A stretch of DNA of 64,000 nt. Origin: Rhodoferax sp. BLA1. GTDB lineage: Bacteria; Pseudomonadota; Gammaproteobacteria; Burkholderiales; Burkholderiaceae_C. The position numbers were made by a program, and so were the translations under genes. Below the pieces are notes generated by a model. That model worked only from the letters and a program-made list of their open reading frames with translations. It searched no databases and was not told where the DNA came from. Position 1 is the stretch's first letter. Each line of letters begins with the position of its first letter. Below, in pieces: positions 63,571 to 64,000 of this stretch. The DNA is taken from assembly GCF_013416775.1 (NCBI RefSeq), contig NZ_SZVI01000010.1:186001-250000 (forward strand), given 5' to 3'.

Positions 63571-64000
63571 ATGACCCAATTCATTCGCCACTACCTGCTG
63601 AGCCTGCAGTTCTTTACCCGCATACCAATCACCGGGCGTTTGTCCGACTGGGTGGGTTACAGCCCTGCCATGCTGCGTGCCAGTGCCGGGCATTTTCCTG
63701 GTGTCGGGGTGCTGGTGGGCGGGCTGGTGGCCGCAGCGACCGCCGGTTTGCTGATGGCCTTGCCTGCCACCGGCTCGGCACCGCTGGTGGCGGCGGCGCT
63801 GGGCACGGTGCTCTCGGTGTTCATCACCGGCGCCTTCCATGAGGACGGCCTGGCCGATGTGGCCGATGGCCTGGGTGGCAGTGCGGACCGGCAACGCGCG
63901 CTGGACATCATGAAGGACTCTCGCGTGGGCGCTTTTGGTGCCATCACCGTGGTGCTGGCGTTGCTCTCCAAGGTGACGCTGCTGGGCCTGCTGGGCGACG
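63571..64000 (+). CDS. cobS: Adenosylcobinamide-GDP ribazoletransferase CobS, N-terminal part
   Basis: CobS is an inner-membrane enzyme joining alpha-ribazole (phosphate) to adenosylcobinamide-GDP, the last assembly step of B12. The first 143 residues are in view. They start MTQFIRHYLLSLQFFTRIPI, which is typical. The family motif FHEDGLADVADGLGG and DIMKDSRVGAFGAITVVLAL follow, with several hydrophobic segments. The gene runs off the window end. No strong ribosome-binding site precedes the ATG. Confidence 0.93.
   Translation, partial: MTQFIRHYLLSLQFFTRIPITGRLSDWVGYSPAMLRASAGHFPGVGVLVGGLVAAATAGLLMALPATGSAPLVAAALGTVLSVFITGAFHEDGLADVADGLGGSADRQRALDIMKDSRVGAFGAITVVLALLSKVTLLGLLGD

Noticed and set aside
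63308..63574. 88-codon plus-strand frame between cobT and cobS
   Set aside because: It starts at a GTG inside the hairpin element, has no ribosome site and reads through both the inverted-repeat arm and the cobS leader. No family resemblance.

Overview
The window is a GC-rich, densely coding chromosomal segment, most consistent with a betaproteobacterium of the order Burkholderiales, probably family Comamonadaceae (Rhodoferax/Polaromonas-like). This is inferred from gene content and order (ybgC-tolQRA, a fimT-pilVWXY1-E minor pilin operon, DUF349 and DUF748 proteins), the RibBX-type RibB, and a short dispersed repeat of a kind I associate with that family. No phage, plasmid, CRISPR or complete insertion sequence was seen.

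Layout. 1-2.8 kb (+): the 3' end of dnaE, then a TPP riboswitch and thiC. 2.8-22 kb is almost entirely minus strand. Read in transcription order from 21.9 kb down, it holds a lytic transglycosylase; a ZTP riboswitch and glyA; nrdR; a GT2 glycosyltransferase; fimT-pilV-pilW-pilX-pilY1-pilE (lower GC than the flanks); the riboflavin genes ribD-ribC-ribB(X)-ribH with nusB; a class I aminotransferase; and ybgC-tolQ-tolR-tolA. 22-31 kb (+): a giant AsmA-like DUF748 protein, a DUF349 protein and a chemoreceptor with a zinc-binding CZB domain. 31.4-36 kb (-): lpxH, two cyclophilins, an L,D-transpeptidase and a TPR protein; the last two share a C-terminal NTF2-like domain. 36-42.7 kb (+): cysS, an AlkA-like glycosylase, accA, tilS, lysC, tRNA-Ser(GCU) and xerD. 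42.7-47 kb: an EAL-HDOD protein, a ferritin-like DUF455 protein, a gamma carbonic anhydrase, hslO, zapA and a zapB-like gene.

47-64 kb is a cobalamin regulon: bluB (-), btuB, cobB/cbiA, a cytoplasmic-looking BtuF-like protein, cobU, btuFCD, cobO, a cysteine-rich protein, bioB, cobD, cobC, cobQ, cobT and the start of cobS, mostly joined by 4-8 nt overlaps. Three cobalamin riboswitches precede bluB, btuB and cobT. Corrin-ring genes are absent, so the locus covers uptake, amidation, adenosylation, DMB synthesis and lower-loop assembly.

The most unusual signal is a short repeat of about 40-50 bp (core AGCCCTTAT...AAGGGC, then GTAGCTAT), with at least eleven recognisable copies. Most lie inside genes and are translated in frame (ribD, DUF748 twice, DUF349, tilS, the BtuF-like gene, cobU, cobD, cobC). 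One carries the start codon of the AlkA-like gene and a degenerate one appears to encode the PpiA signal peptide core. Copies in one orientation are all read in the same frame, the only open one. A second unusual structure is a 209-bp element between cobT and cobS, made of two inverted hairpins sharing a perfect 33-bp inverted repeat.
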